A stretch of 64,000 nt of DNA from Bradysia coprophila (Eukaryota; Arthropoda; Insecta; Diptera; Sciaridae). Of the stretch, positions 1 to 9,957 are shown in pieces. The position numbers were made by a program, and so were the translations under genes. The stretch covers positions 1 to 64,000 of the forward strand of contig NW_023503301.1 of the NCBI RefSeq assembly GCF_014529535.1, given 5' to 3'. A model generated the notes under the pieces. That model had not been told where the DNA came from and did no database searches. It worked only from the letters and a program-made list of their open reading frames with translations. Each line of letters starts with the position of its first letter. Positions within the stretch are counted from its first letter, which is position 1.

Positions 1-2281
1 ACTGTTTGTGTTTTTTGAGAGCAGATAAAATATTAATTTAAACGACGAATTTCATTCGTTTTGGAAAATAATTAATTTAAACGTCGAAAATTCGTCCTTG
101 TGGAAAATAATTAATTTAAACGTCGAATTTCATCTTTTGTGGAAAATATTAATTTAAACGATCGATTTATCGTGGAAAATTAAGTTCAATTCATGTTTGG
201 AAAATAATTAATTAAACGATCGAATTTTCATCGTTGGAAATAATTAATTTAAACGTCGAATTTCGATCATTTGGAAAATATTAATTAATTTAAACGTCGA
301 ATTTCATCGTTTGGAAAATAATTAATTTAAACGTCGAATTTCATCGTTTGGAAAATAATTAATTTAAACGTCCGAATTTCATCGTTTGGAAAATAATTAA
401 TTTAAACGTCGAATTTTCTTTTGGAAATATTATTAAGCTCGAATTCGTCTTTGGAAAATAATTAATTTAAAGCGTCGTAAATATCGTCATTCTCGTTTGG
501 AAAATAATTAATTTAAACGTCGAATTCATCGTTGGAAAATAATTAATTTAAACGTCGAATTTCATACGTTTGGAAAATAATTAATTTAAAACGTCGAATT
601 TCATCGTTTGGAAAATAATTAATTTAAACGTCGAATTTCATCGTTTGGAAAATAATTAATTTAAACGTCGAAATTTCATCGTTTGGAAAATAATTATTTA
701 AACGTCGAATTTCATCGTTTGGAAAATAATTAATTTAAACGTCGAAATTCATCATTTGGAAAATAATTAATTTAAACGTTCGAAAATTTATCGTCATCTT
801 TTGGAAAATAATTAATTTAAACGTCGAATTTCATCGTTGGAAAATAATTAATTTAAACGTCGAATTTCATCGTTTGGAAAATAATTAATTTAAACGTCGA
901 ATTTCATCGTTTGGAAAATAATTAATTTTAAACGTCGAATTTCATCGTTTGGAAAAATAATTAATTTAAACCGAATCCGTGGTAATATTTAACGATCGAA
1001 TTATGTGGAAAATAAATTAATTTAAACGTCGAATTTCATCGTTTGGAAAATAATTAATTTAAACGTCGAATTTCATCGTTTGGAAAAATAATTGAATTTA
1101 AACGTCGAATTTCATCTTTGGAAAATAATTAATTTAAACGTCGAATTTCATCGTTTGGAAAATAATTAATTTAAACGTCGAATTTCATCGTTTTGGAAAA
1201 TAATTAATTTAAACGGTCGAATTTCATCGTTTTGGAAAATAATTAATTTAAACGTCGAATTTCATCGTTTGGAATATTATTTAACGTCGAATTTCATGTT
1301 TGGAAAATAATTATTTAAACGTCGAATTTCATCGTTTGGAAAATAATTAATTTAAACGTCGAAATTCGTCATTTGGAAAATAATTAATTTAAACGTCGAA
1401 TTTCATCGTTTGGAAAATAATTAATTTAAACGTCGAATTTCATCTTTTGGAAAATAATTAATTTAAACGCACGAATTTCATCGTTTGGAAAATAATTAAT
1501 TTAAACGTCGAATTTCATCGTTTGGGAAAATAATTAATTTAAACGTCGAATTTCATCTTTTGGAAAATAATTAATTTAAAGCGTCGAAATTTCATCTTTT
1601 GGAAAATAAATTAATTTAAACGTCGAATTTCATCTTTGGAAAATAATTAATTTAACGACGAATTTCATCGTTTGGAAAATAATTAATTTAAACGTCGAAT
1701 TTCATCGTTTGGAAAATAATTAATTTAAACGTCGAATTTCATCTTTGGAAAATAATTAATTTAAGCGTCGAAATTCGTCATTTGGAAAATAATTAATTTA
1801 AACGTCGAATTTCATCGTTTGGAAAATAATTAATTTAAACGTCGAATTTCATCGTTTGGAAAATAATTAATTTAAACGTCGAATTTCATCGTTTGGAAAA
1901 TAATTAATTTAAACGTCGAATTTCATCGTTTGGAAAATAATTAATTTAAGCGTCGAAATTCGTCATTTGGGAAAATAATTAATTTAAACGTCAATTTCAT
2001 TTTTATTCGTCGAATTTCATCGTGAAAATAATTAATTTAACGTCGAATTTCATCGTTTGGAAAATAATTAATTTAAACGTCGAATTTCATCTTTGGAAAA
2101 TAATTAATTTAAACGTCGAATTTCATCTTTTGGGAAAATAATTAATTTAAACGTCGAATTTCATCGTTTTGGAAAATAATTAATTTAAACGTCGAATTTC
2201 ATCGTTTGGAAAATAATTAATTTAAACGTCGAATTTCATCGTTTGGAAAATAATTAATTTAAACGTCGAATTTCATCGTTT
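1..2281. repeat. 37-bp AT-rich satellite array (about 60 copies)
   Basis: Head-to-tail copies of a 37-bp unit containing GGAAAATAATTAATTTAAAC followed by GTCGAATTTCATCGTTT. The array is open at the left edge and stops abruptly at the last full unit near 2281. Copies from about 1650 to 2280 are almost identical, whereas those in the first 600 bases carry many one-base indels and partial units. That gradient could be real decay of an array edge or uncorrected long-read error at a contig end. No coding potential. Confidence 0.95.
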
Positions 2282-3064
2282 GACGCGCTTGACAGTGCTA
2301 TGGTAAAGGGCGTATGTAACGCAAAAAGAGAAACAAACGACAAAAGAAAATATTCCCTTCATCAGTACACCCATTGCATACATTTGCATACAGTAGTGAA
2401 ACTCTAGAATTTTACAATAAATCCCATAAGAGACTGGGATAGTCATCGAGCCCAATATTGTTTACACAGGTTGAAATCAAATCTTTCACTTCATTTGTTT
2501 TAAAACATGCATTTTGCTGTATGTGACGACTTTAGCCGTAGCTCAACATTTATTTTGATTGGCGTTGTCGTTAACAGGTGATGTAATATTAGTCCACAGA
2601 GAAAAATTTGTCAACAACAAAAATGAATCATTAAGATAACAGAAAAACGAAAAAAAATAATTCGGACTCGAACAGTCTTTGCTGAATTAGCATTTTACCT
2701 AAGAACTGAGAATTGTTCACAACATTTTTTGGTGAGGTCTCGTCCATGACTTCCTGCTCGTGTGCTGCAGTTCACATGTGTTGAAAAGAGACTTCGGTTC
2801 GAAGTTGTTGATGGAATTTTTTTTTGGAAAGTTATTTTCTTAATGCGTTGTTTTTATTTGTCTTTGTCACTTGTACTGATCGGTCGACATTCGTTTTCTA
2901 TACATAAAATATGACAACAAAACGTCATAATAATAACTGGAGTTCGAAAAATCAGTGTTGCTCGTTGAATCGAGCGAAAATGGCTACACGGCTACACGTT
3001 TAAGCTGTGTCTGCAGGCACATATAGTCAGCTCAGTCAGTTATTCCAAACGTTCTTTCAGAACC
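2282..3064. other. gene-free stretch between satellite and repeat cluster
   Basis: Unique-looking sequence on both strands. I see no splice-consistent reading frame, RNA gene or repeat. Short open frames here lack any recognisable protein feature. Confidence 0.5.
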
Positions 3065-3592
3065 TTGAGCTAATATCTATATCTATTCCATAACGTGACC
3101 CTAGTGCCTCCGTAACCCTAGTGCGTCCAAAACCCTAGTGTACCATGAACTGTCGTGCCGTTGTGAAACGGCTAAGTTTGCAATTTTTATGAGATGTGAC
3201 ATCTTCGAAATTACGTATAGCAAGTTTGAAGTTCCCTTTCTCTGCAAAAAAACCCTCAATGTCCTAGTCCAACAACATAAATATAAAATTTCCCACCAAC
3301 AGTCTATTCGGTATTCAATTACCTTCCACTTTTAACAAAATTTACGAAAATGTGGTGACTTTTACCAATAAAAATTTTTTTAGGGCAGCGGCCTCAATCT
3401 AATGTTTCAAATTCAAAACTTCTGCAACAACATTCTATTCAGTATTCAAGTGCCTTCCAAATAAAAATTAGGAAAATCGGATGAAATTTACTCGATTTAT
3501 ATGTAAAAAATAGACAATTAGGGCCTAGTAGCTTTCCCACTTACATTTATAACATTTATTTTTCCCGTTATAACCATCTTCGAACTTGACCT
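3065..3592 (+). repeat. decayed copy of the satellite-carrying mobile element
   Basis: It follows the order of the better copies at 14.66 and 19.60 kb: a left part with GTGACCCTAGTGCNTC-type blocks near 3100-3140, then two degraded 146-bp units (ACATTCTATTC, TACCTTCCA, GGATGAAATTTACTCGA, GGGCCTAGTAG), then the downstream block ATCTTCGAACTTGACCTC near 3575. Divergence is much higher than in the other copies. The 120-bp MITE at 3601 interrupts its right part. Confidence 0.65.
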
Positions 3593-3728
3593 CGCAATTT
3601 GGCTGCTAGGAATTTCGCGCCGCGTCATTCACAATAATTCACAGAATGACACATTTTGTACAAGGAAAATGTCACTTTGGGGGTTATTGTGAATGGCGCG
3701 GCGCGAAATTCCTCAACACCCGCAATTT
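3593..3728. mobile_element. 120-bp MITE with 8-bp target-site duplication (copy 1)
   Basis: The element is 3601-3720 and is bounded by the direct repeat CGCAATTT at 3593-3600 and 3721-3728. Inverted ends share AGGAATTTCGCGCCG, while the outermost ten bases (GGCTGCTAGG and GGTGTTGAGG) match poorly. The inner part is also largely palindromic (AAAATGTCA and TGACACATTTTGTA). An 8-bp duplication is typical of hAT-type DNA transposons. The same element sits at 6830 and 8425 in opposite orientation. Confidence 0.85.
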
Positions 3729-3959
3729 GTACTACCTTTCAAGGAAAAACGGAAAAACAATAAATTAATAGATTTCCAATGCATAAAAGGTGAAATTTTA
3801 ATTGTTGCTTGTATGGCATAAGTGTTTAAGCTCTTCATTTTACAATTGTTCAAGTTTGATACGACAAGAATGAGAACCATTCAAACATTTATTTCTATTT
3901 TCAAACTTGAACAAAGTGTCTGCTCATTTTCACTGCACATACTTTCAGGTTAGGGTTCT

Positions 3960-4200
3960 CTGTGGATGATTTTTGACATTTCGGAATCCATACGGATTCG
4001 AGAGGGATTTCGTTCAGCTGGAGCACGGTTCTGAAAGAACAGGTGAAGACACTCACGAAGGTGGGCGAAACACAAATTTTGACAATTTAGACATGTTTGG
4101 TTAAACACACTCGTTCTATACGGTGTTTAAGTAGAGTGAGATGGAAAATCAACTCGGGAGCTCGTTCAGCAACGATTTTTTCTTCACTGAGTTTCGTTCA
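3960..4200 (+). repeat. left inverted arm flanking the gene-copy cluster
   Basis: This stretch is similar, in opposite orientation, to 9400-9660. Shared blocks in order are TCTGAAAGAACAGGTGAAGA, CACAAATTTTGACAAT, GTGTTTAAGT, GAGATGG and GAGCTCGTTCAG with AACGATTTTTTCTTCACTGA. Together the arms enclose the whole 4.2-9.2 kb cluster. No target-site duplication is evident to me. Confidence 0.6.
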
Positions 4201-4301
4201 GTTAACGATGACAGGTGTAACTGTGAGGTTAGATTTCTCTAGATGTATTTTGGTCGTGCAATGTTACCCAAATGTCATGAAACTTCGATGAAGTGAATTT
4301 A

Positions 4302-5403
4302 CAATGGATGTGTTGTGGTTTGAATTTTAGTTTGTTAAAAAATTGGCTGCCATTTCGGTTATTGTGGATCATTTGATGAATCGATATGCCAGCGTCGACA
4401 GTTCAAGACCAACCTAACAGAACATTTTCATAGAAACGGATTTATATGAAACAGATGTTGTGCTAAAAGCAATCCTGTACGAGTCGGGGGTTGCTATATT
4501 GTTGTTGAAGTACATCCAAGTGCAAAATGCCAGAAACGTCCATCAAATGGCAGAGAGGTTTTTGCGTGCAGAACCACCAAATTTCATGTTGCCGGCGAAT
4601 GTGTTCGAAACGGGAGTGGGCGTTTTTGGAAATTTTGGATACGAGCTGCAATTATATGCGAACAAGATAAGATATCTTCTCGTCAACTATTTGGTTAAAA
4701 TCAAGACCTACGATGCTGTCAAAGCTGCACTGGATAATGCACTGGAAATGTTGCGATTTTGTCGCAAAGACAATTTGCGGCTTCGATTAATGGTTCCAGC
4801 ACTATTCATACGACAGGGAAACGATCAGGAGTGTTACGATTTCATGAAATGGCACGCAACTATCGATACAAGTGATGATTAATATTGGAATGACATGGAT
4901 CAATCATTTCCCGATGTTACAGATGCCGACGTTTCGGAACTGGCTATTTACGGGACGCAATGCTTACTTAGAATATGCTGTAGCATTGATGCTGGTCAAA
5001 ACGAAATTTTTACAGGACGTACGAACGCTGCAACATTCGTTTTTTATGTGCGGCCAAGTATCGCGTCCTACGGAACTAGCCGATCGCATCCGCAAAGAAG
5101 CTATCGACGGCAACATTGTGGCGAAGCGAAAGGATCTGTTGATCAGTAAAAATCAGAATCCTTTGATCGAAACGTTGCTCAAACAGATGAAGCAACTGTT
5201 CGACTTCGGCCAGATGGGGAATAAGGACATTTGGCCCGGTCTCATCGATCCGTAAGGCTATTTGGACGCAATGACAGCGTGTCGGTACAGTGAAGGAAGT
5301 GAAAATCATGCCAGTTAACCGTTCAATTTACGAGGCATATGAGGAGACGCCTGATGCAATTCAGATGATCAAAGAAATGGTCGAACTGGATGGTCGATCT
5401 TAG
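4302..5403 (+). pseudogene. decayed gene copy 1, uncharacterised helical-repeat-like protein
   Basis: Three frame segments together give one protein-like sequence. 4460-4867 encodes a helical stretch with ALDNALEMLRFCRKDN, then RQGNDQECYDFMKWH. A TAA at 4880-4882 interrupts a segment reading WNDMDQSFPDVTDADV. A frameshift near 4940 leads into a stretch through RTLQHSFFMCG to WPGLIDP, followed by another stop at 5253-5255, and the tail reads YEAYEETPDAIQMIKEMVEL before TAG at 5401. The pattern (LRLCR-DN, DQECYDF-KW, WP-L--P, EETP-AI) recalls to me a family of uncharacterised MYND-finger-type proteins common in fungi and some protists; this is from memory and unverified. At least two stops and one frameshift make it a pseudogene unless unseen introns rescue it. 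It is the least deleted copy and lacks the MITE present in copies 2 and 3. The start at ATG 4302 is taken from the sister copies. Confidence 0.6.
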
Positions 5404-5550
5404 AAAAGCACACTAGGGATATTAAAAATATTTTTTTCTGACTTTTCATTGCGTCGAATGATATGATGTTCGTCATGGTCAAATAAATTTCTAAGAAACA
5501 AAACAGTTCTGTTGTCGGTTGTTTGTGGCACCTCCATTCTCTTCATTTTG

Positions 5551-5557
5551 TATATAA
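5551..5557 (+). promoter_or_regulatory. putative TATA box upstream of gene copy 2
   Basis: TATATAA is followed about 30 bases later by a pyrimidine-rich TCCACTTTCGGTC stretch and then, at about 5619, by a good splice donor (CGCAA then GTGAGT). This is the arrangement of a core promoter, short leader exon and first intron. It recurs at 7146 and 8741. Function is inferred from motif spacing only. Confidence 0.35.
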
Positions 5558-6258
5558 GTCCTGTTCCTCTCCACTTTCGGTCTAGTAAGCTTATCCGTTA
5601 AGGGAACTTAAGGACGCAAGTGAGTATCGCTGTAAAGTTGAGGTCCTCCACATTCTTAAAAAATAATAATTTAATCAAATAATTGAATTAGTGAGGTGGA
5701 GGTCACAGCCCTCGTCAAAGGTCACCTACGTTACATCGATTCTGAGACATTTTTCGGAAGTCATTCGGCCGTTTGTCATACAATTTTTTGATATTAATAT
5801 ATTAAGAGAGTACTCGACCTCAGCTTTCCAACGAACCCATACACGGTCGTGTCCTCGCCACCTTACGGAAATGAAATCCGGACTACGAAACCCCATTTTT
5901 CGACTTTTGGCGGATTACCACCAGCCAGGTATGGAAGATCAAAAAATCTGAGACTTGTTTTGGGGCCTAGGCACCAAGGCCTAACTAGGCATATATAAAA
6001 AAGTCCCGGAAAAAATAGCGCCGATTTCGGTCAGTTGAAATTCAAAAGAATCCCTCTGTGGGAATGTAAACATAAACATAAAATTAACTCGTAACTTTCA
6101 CTAACGTATCTGGAGCTCGTTCAGGAACGATTTTTTCTTCACTGAGTTTCGTTCAGTTAACGATGACAGGTGTAACTGTGAGGTTAGATTTCTCACGATG
6201 TATTTTGGTCGTGAAATGTTACCCAAATGTCATGAAACTTCGGTGAAGTGAATTTACA

Positions 6259-6986
6259 ATGGATGTGTTGTGGTCTGCGGATATAAATCATTTCGATTTC
6301 TGTGGACCATTTGATGATACGATATGCCAGCGTCGACAGTTCAAGAACAGAGATTTTCCGATGTCAAATCGATCTGACACCGACCTAACAGAACTTTTTC
6401 ATAGAATGGATTTACATATAAACGGATGTTGTGCTAAAAGTAATCCTGTACGAGCTGGGGGCTGCAAGTAACCACAGTACAGACAGTATTTGCTATATTG
6501 CTGTCGAGTACATCAGAACCACCAAGTTTCATGTTGCCGGCGAATGTGTTCGAAACGGAAGGGGAGCGTATTTGGGAAATCTTGGATACGCGCAATACGA
6601 ACAAGATATCTTCTCGTCGACTATTTGGATCATGCACTGGAAATTTTGCTCGGCTTTTTTCAGACGGGGAAAAAGTACAATTGGCCCGGTCTCATCGATC
6701 CGAAAGATTATTAGGACGCAATGACAGCGTGTCGGTACAGTGAAGGAAGTGAAGATCATGCCCAGGAAACCATTCAATACTATTACGAGGCATATGAGGA
6801 GACGCCTGATGCAATTCAGATGATCAAAGGGTGTTGAGGAATTTCGCGCCGTGTCATTCAGAATAACCCACAAAGTGACATTTTCCTTATACAAAATGTG
6901 TCATTTTGTCAACTATTGTGAATGACGCGGCGCGAAATTCCTAGCAGCCAATCAAAGAAATGGTCGAACTGGATGGTCGATCTTAG
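6259..6986 (+). pseudogene. decayed gene copy 2 (internally deleted, MITE-interrupted)
   Basis: It starts with an intact 70-codon frame from ATG 6259 that includes CQRRQFKNRDF and TDLTELFHR, a segment partly deleted in copy 1. It then shifts frame and matches copy 1 through NFMLPANVFET-like codons. Two internal deletions remove roughly 430 bases corresponding to the conserved middle of copy 1 (LRFCRKDN to LFDFGQMG). The C-terminal part is better preserved than in copy 1 (SEGSEDHAQETIQYYYEAY, EETPDAIQMIK), but TAG interrupts it at about 6712 and the MITE at 6830-6949 splits the last codons. It cannot encode a full protein. Confidence 0.6.
6822..6957. mobile_element. 120-bp MITE copy 2
   Basis: The element is 6830-6949, inverted relative to the copy at 3601, between GATCAAAG and AATCAAAG (one mismatch). 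Copy 1 of the gene has the uninterrupted site GATCAAAGAAATGG near 5370, so the empty site is present in the same window and confirms the borders. Confidence 0.9.
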
Positions 6987-7145
6987 AAAAGCGCACTGTA
7001 GACTGTGCGAAAATATATTTTTCTGACTTTTCATTGCGTCGAATGAATTCTGAATGAGTGATGTTCGTCATGGTCAAATAAATTTCTAAGAAACAAAATA
7101 GTTCTGTTGTCAGTTGTTTTTGGCACCTCCTTCCTCTTCATTTTG

Positions 7146-7152
7146 TATATAA
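7146..7152 (+). promoter_or_regulatory. putative TATA box upstream of gene copy 3
   Basis: Same TATATAA, leader and GTGAGT donor arrangement as at 5551, exactly 1595 bases downstream. Confidence 0.35.
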
Positions 7153-7853
7153 GTCCTGTTCCTCTCCACTTTCGGTCTAGTAAGCTTATCCGTTAAGGGA
7201 ACTTAAGGACGCAAGTGAGTATCGCTGTAAAGTTGAGGTCCTCCACATTCTTAAAAAATAATAATTTAATCAAATAATTGCATTAGTGAGGTGGAGGTCA
7301 CAGCCCTCGTCAAAGGTCACCTACGTTACATCGATTCTGAGAAATTTTTCGGAAGTCATTCGGCCGTTTGTCATACAATTTTTTGATATTAATATATCAA
7401 GAGAGTACTCGACCTCAGCTTTCCAACGAACCCATACACGGTCGTGTCCTCGCCACCTTACGGAAATGAAATCCGGACTACGAAACCCCATTTTTCGACT
7501 TTTGGCGGATTACCACCAGCCAGGTATGGAAGATCAAAAAATCTGAGACTTGTTTTGGGGCCTAGGCACCAAGGCCTAACTAGGCATATATAAAAAAGTC
7601 CCGAAAAAAATAGCGCTGATTTCGGTCAGTTGAAATTCAAAAGAATCCCTCTGTGGGAATGTAAACATAAACATAAAATTAACTCGTAACTTTCACTAAC
7701 GTATCTGGAGCTCGTTCAGGAACGATTTTTTCTTCACTGAGTTTCGTTCAGTTAACGATGACAGGTGTAACTGTGAGGTTAGATTTCTCACGATGTATTT
7801 TGGTCGTGAAATGTTACCCAAATGTCATGAAACTTCGGTGAAGTGAATTTACA

Positions 7854-8581
7854 ATGGATGTGTTGTGGTCTGCGGATATAAATCATTTCGATTTCTGTGG
7901 ACCATTTGATGATACGATATGCCAGCGTCGACAGTTCAAGAACAGAGATTTTCGGATGTCAAATCGATCTGACACTGACCTAACAGAACTTTTTCATAGA
8001 ACGTATTTACATATAAACGGATGTTGTGCTAAAAGTAATCCTGTACGAGCTGGGGGCTGCAAGTAACCACAGTACAGGCAGAATTTGCTATATTGCTGTC
8101 GAGTACATCAGAACCACCAAGTTTCATGTTGCCGGCGAATGTGTTCGAAACGGAAGGGGAGCGTATTTGGGAAATCTTGGATACGCGCAATACGAACAAG
8201 ATATCTTCTCGTCGACTATTTGGATCATGCACTGGAAATTTTGCTCGGCTTTTTTCAGACGGGGAAAAAGTACAATTGGCCCGGTCTCATCGATCCGAAA
8301 GATTATTAGGACGCAATGACAGCGTGTCGGTACAGTGAAGGAAGTGAAGATCATGCCCAGGAAACCATTCAATACTATTACGAGGCATATGAGGAGACGC
8401 CTGATGCAATTCAGATGATCAAAGGGTGTTGAGGAATTTCGCGCCGTGTCATTCAGAATAACCCACAAAGTGACATTTTCCTTATACAAAATGTGTCATT
8501 TTGTCAACTATTGTGAATGACGCGGCGCGAAATTCCTAGCAGCCAATCAAAGAAATGGTCGAACTGGATGGTCGATCTTAG
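7854..8581 (+). pseudogene. decayed gene copy 3 (near-identical to copy 2)
   Basis: It carries the same deletions, stop and MITE as copy 2, 1595 bases further on, so all lesions predate the duplication. Only a handful of substitutions differ (for example FPMSN and FRMSN in the first frame). Confidence 0.6.
8417..8552. mobile_element. 120-bp MITE copy 3
   Basis: Same insertion as at 6830, duplicated with the 1595-bp unit (element 8425-8544). It is not an independent transposition. Confidence 0.9.
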
Positions 8582-8740
8582 AAAAGCGCACTGTAGACTG
8601 TGCGAAAATATATTTTTCTGACTTTTCATTGCGTCGAATGAATTCTGAATGAGTGATGTTCGTCATGGTCAAATAAATTTCTAAGAAACAAAATAGTTCT
8701 GTTGTCAGTTGTTTTTGGCACCTCCTTCCTCTTCATTTTG

Positions 8741-8747
8741 TATATAA
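8741..8747 (+). promoter_or_regulatory. putative orphan TATA box of the partial third unit
   Basis: Third copy of the promoter-like block, with substitutions around the presumed start region (AAGTTGGTCC instead of AAGCTTATCC). No gene copy follows it before the right inverted arm. Confidence 0.25.
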
Positions 8748-9249
8748 GTTCCGTTCCCCTCCACTTTCGGTCTAGTAAGTTGGTCCGTTAAGGCAAGTTA
8801 AGGACGCAAGTGAGTATCACTGTAAAGTTGAGGTCCTCCACATTCATAATAAATAATAATTTAATCAAATAATTGCATTAGTGAGGTGGAGGTCACAGCC
8901 CTCGTCAAAGTTCACCTACGTTCCATCGATTCTGAGAAATTTTTCGGAAGTCATTCGGCCGTTTGTCATACAATTTTTTTAAATTAATATTTTCCCCGAG
9001 AATACTCGACCTCAGCTTTCCAACGAACCCATACACGCTCGTATCCTCGCCACCTTACGGAAATGAAATCCGGACTACGAAACCCCATTTTTCGACTTTT
9101 TCGGAAGATCAAAAAAATCTTAGACTAGGCATATATAAAGAAGTCCCAGAAAAAATAGCGCCGATTTCGGTCAGTCGAAATTCAAAAGAATCCCTCTGTG
9201 GGAATGTAAACATAAACAGAAAATTAACTCGTAACTTTCACTAACGTAT

Positions 9250-9660
9250 CTGAACGGCAAACGTCAGACAACTGTTAGTGTAACATTAAACGAATCGTCA
9301 AATCTTCACTGAGTGAAGAAAAAATCGTTCCTGAACGAGCTCCTGAACGGCAGACGTCAGACAACTGTCAGTGTAACATTAAACGAATCGTCAAATCTTC
9401 ACTGAGTGAAGAAAAAATCGTTTCTGAACGAGCTCCCGGATCTGCTGTCATCGATAATACAAAAGAATCTGACAGCAGACCCCGAGATGGAACAATAGGT
9501 TGTCGGTTCGCCATCTCTCTCACTTAAACACTCTATATTATATGAAAAGAAAACTTGAAGAAAAAAAAATGTATTTTTATCAAGTTGACATTGTCAAAAT
9601 TTGTGTGATCAACTCAGAAGTGTCTTAGCCTGCTCTTTCAGAGCCTTGAGCTGCAGCAGG
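9250..9660 (-). repeat. right inverted arm with internal 103-bp tandem pair
   Basis: The reverse complement of this stretch matches 3960-4200. Inside it a unit of about 103 bp beginning TGAACGGCARACGTCAGACA and ending GAACGAGCTCC occurs twice in a row (about 9250-9350 and 9352-9455). The outer part contains GCTCTTTCAGAGCCTTGAGC, also seen in decayed form near 3052. Confidence 0.6.
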
Positions 9661-9957
9661 TCGGGATTAAGATTACTAGCCACAACTATAGTAACTGACA
9701 CTTTCGAAATTCAAAAATTCGAAAATTGAAATGTCAAGAAGAAGAAACGAACCAAACGAAATGCTAGAATCTCGTAATATTACAAATATTTAGAATTTTT
9801 AGGTTTTAAAGCAACTCTTTTCATGTGAATTTAAAATTATTTACTTGAACCGATCTTTGTTAACATTAGCATTTAGTGTATTCGCCTTAGTTAAATTTTA
9901 AAACCAAAATTATTTGGAACGAAAATACTTATCGGAACTGCAATTAAATCCAGGCCA

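Larger units (their letters stand above)
5524..7118 (+). repeat. 1595-bp tandem duplication, unit A
   Basis: Positions x and x+1595 match almost base for base from about 5520 to 8700 (for example 5691 and 7286, 6259 and 7854, 6830 and 8425). Each unit holds a TATA-like promoter region, a spacer ending in CGATTTCGGTCAGTTGAAAT plus CAAAAGAATCCCTC, a truncated gene copy and one MITE. The boundary coordinates are approximate because similarity continues, at lower identity, into copy 1. Confidence 0.9.
7119..8713 (+). repeat. 1595-bp tandem duplication, unit B
   Basis: Near-identical second unit; only scattered substitutions separate it from unit A, which implies a recent duplication or gene conversion. 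A third, partial unit (promoter region and spacer, diverged, with small deletions) follows at 8714-9250 and ends before any gene copy. Confidence 0.9.
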
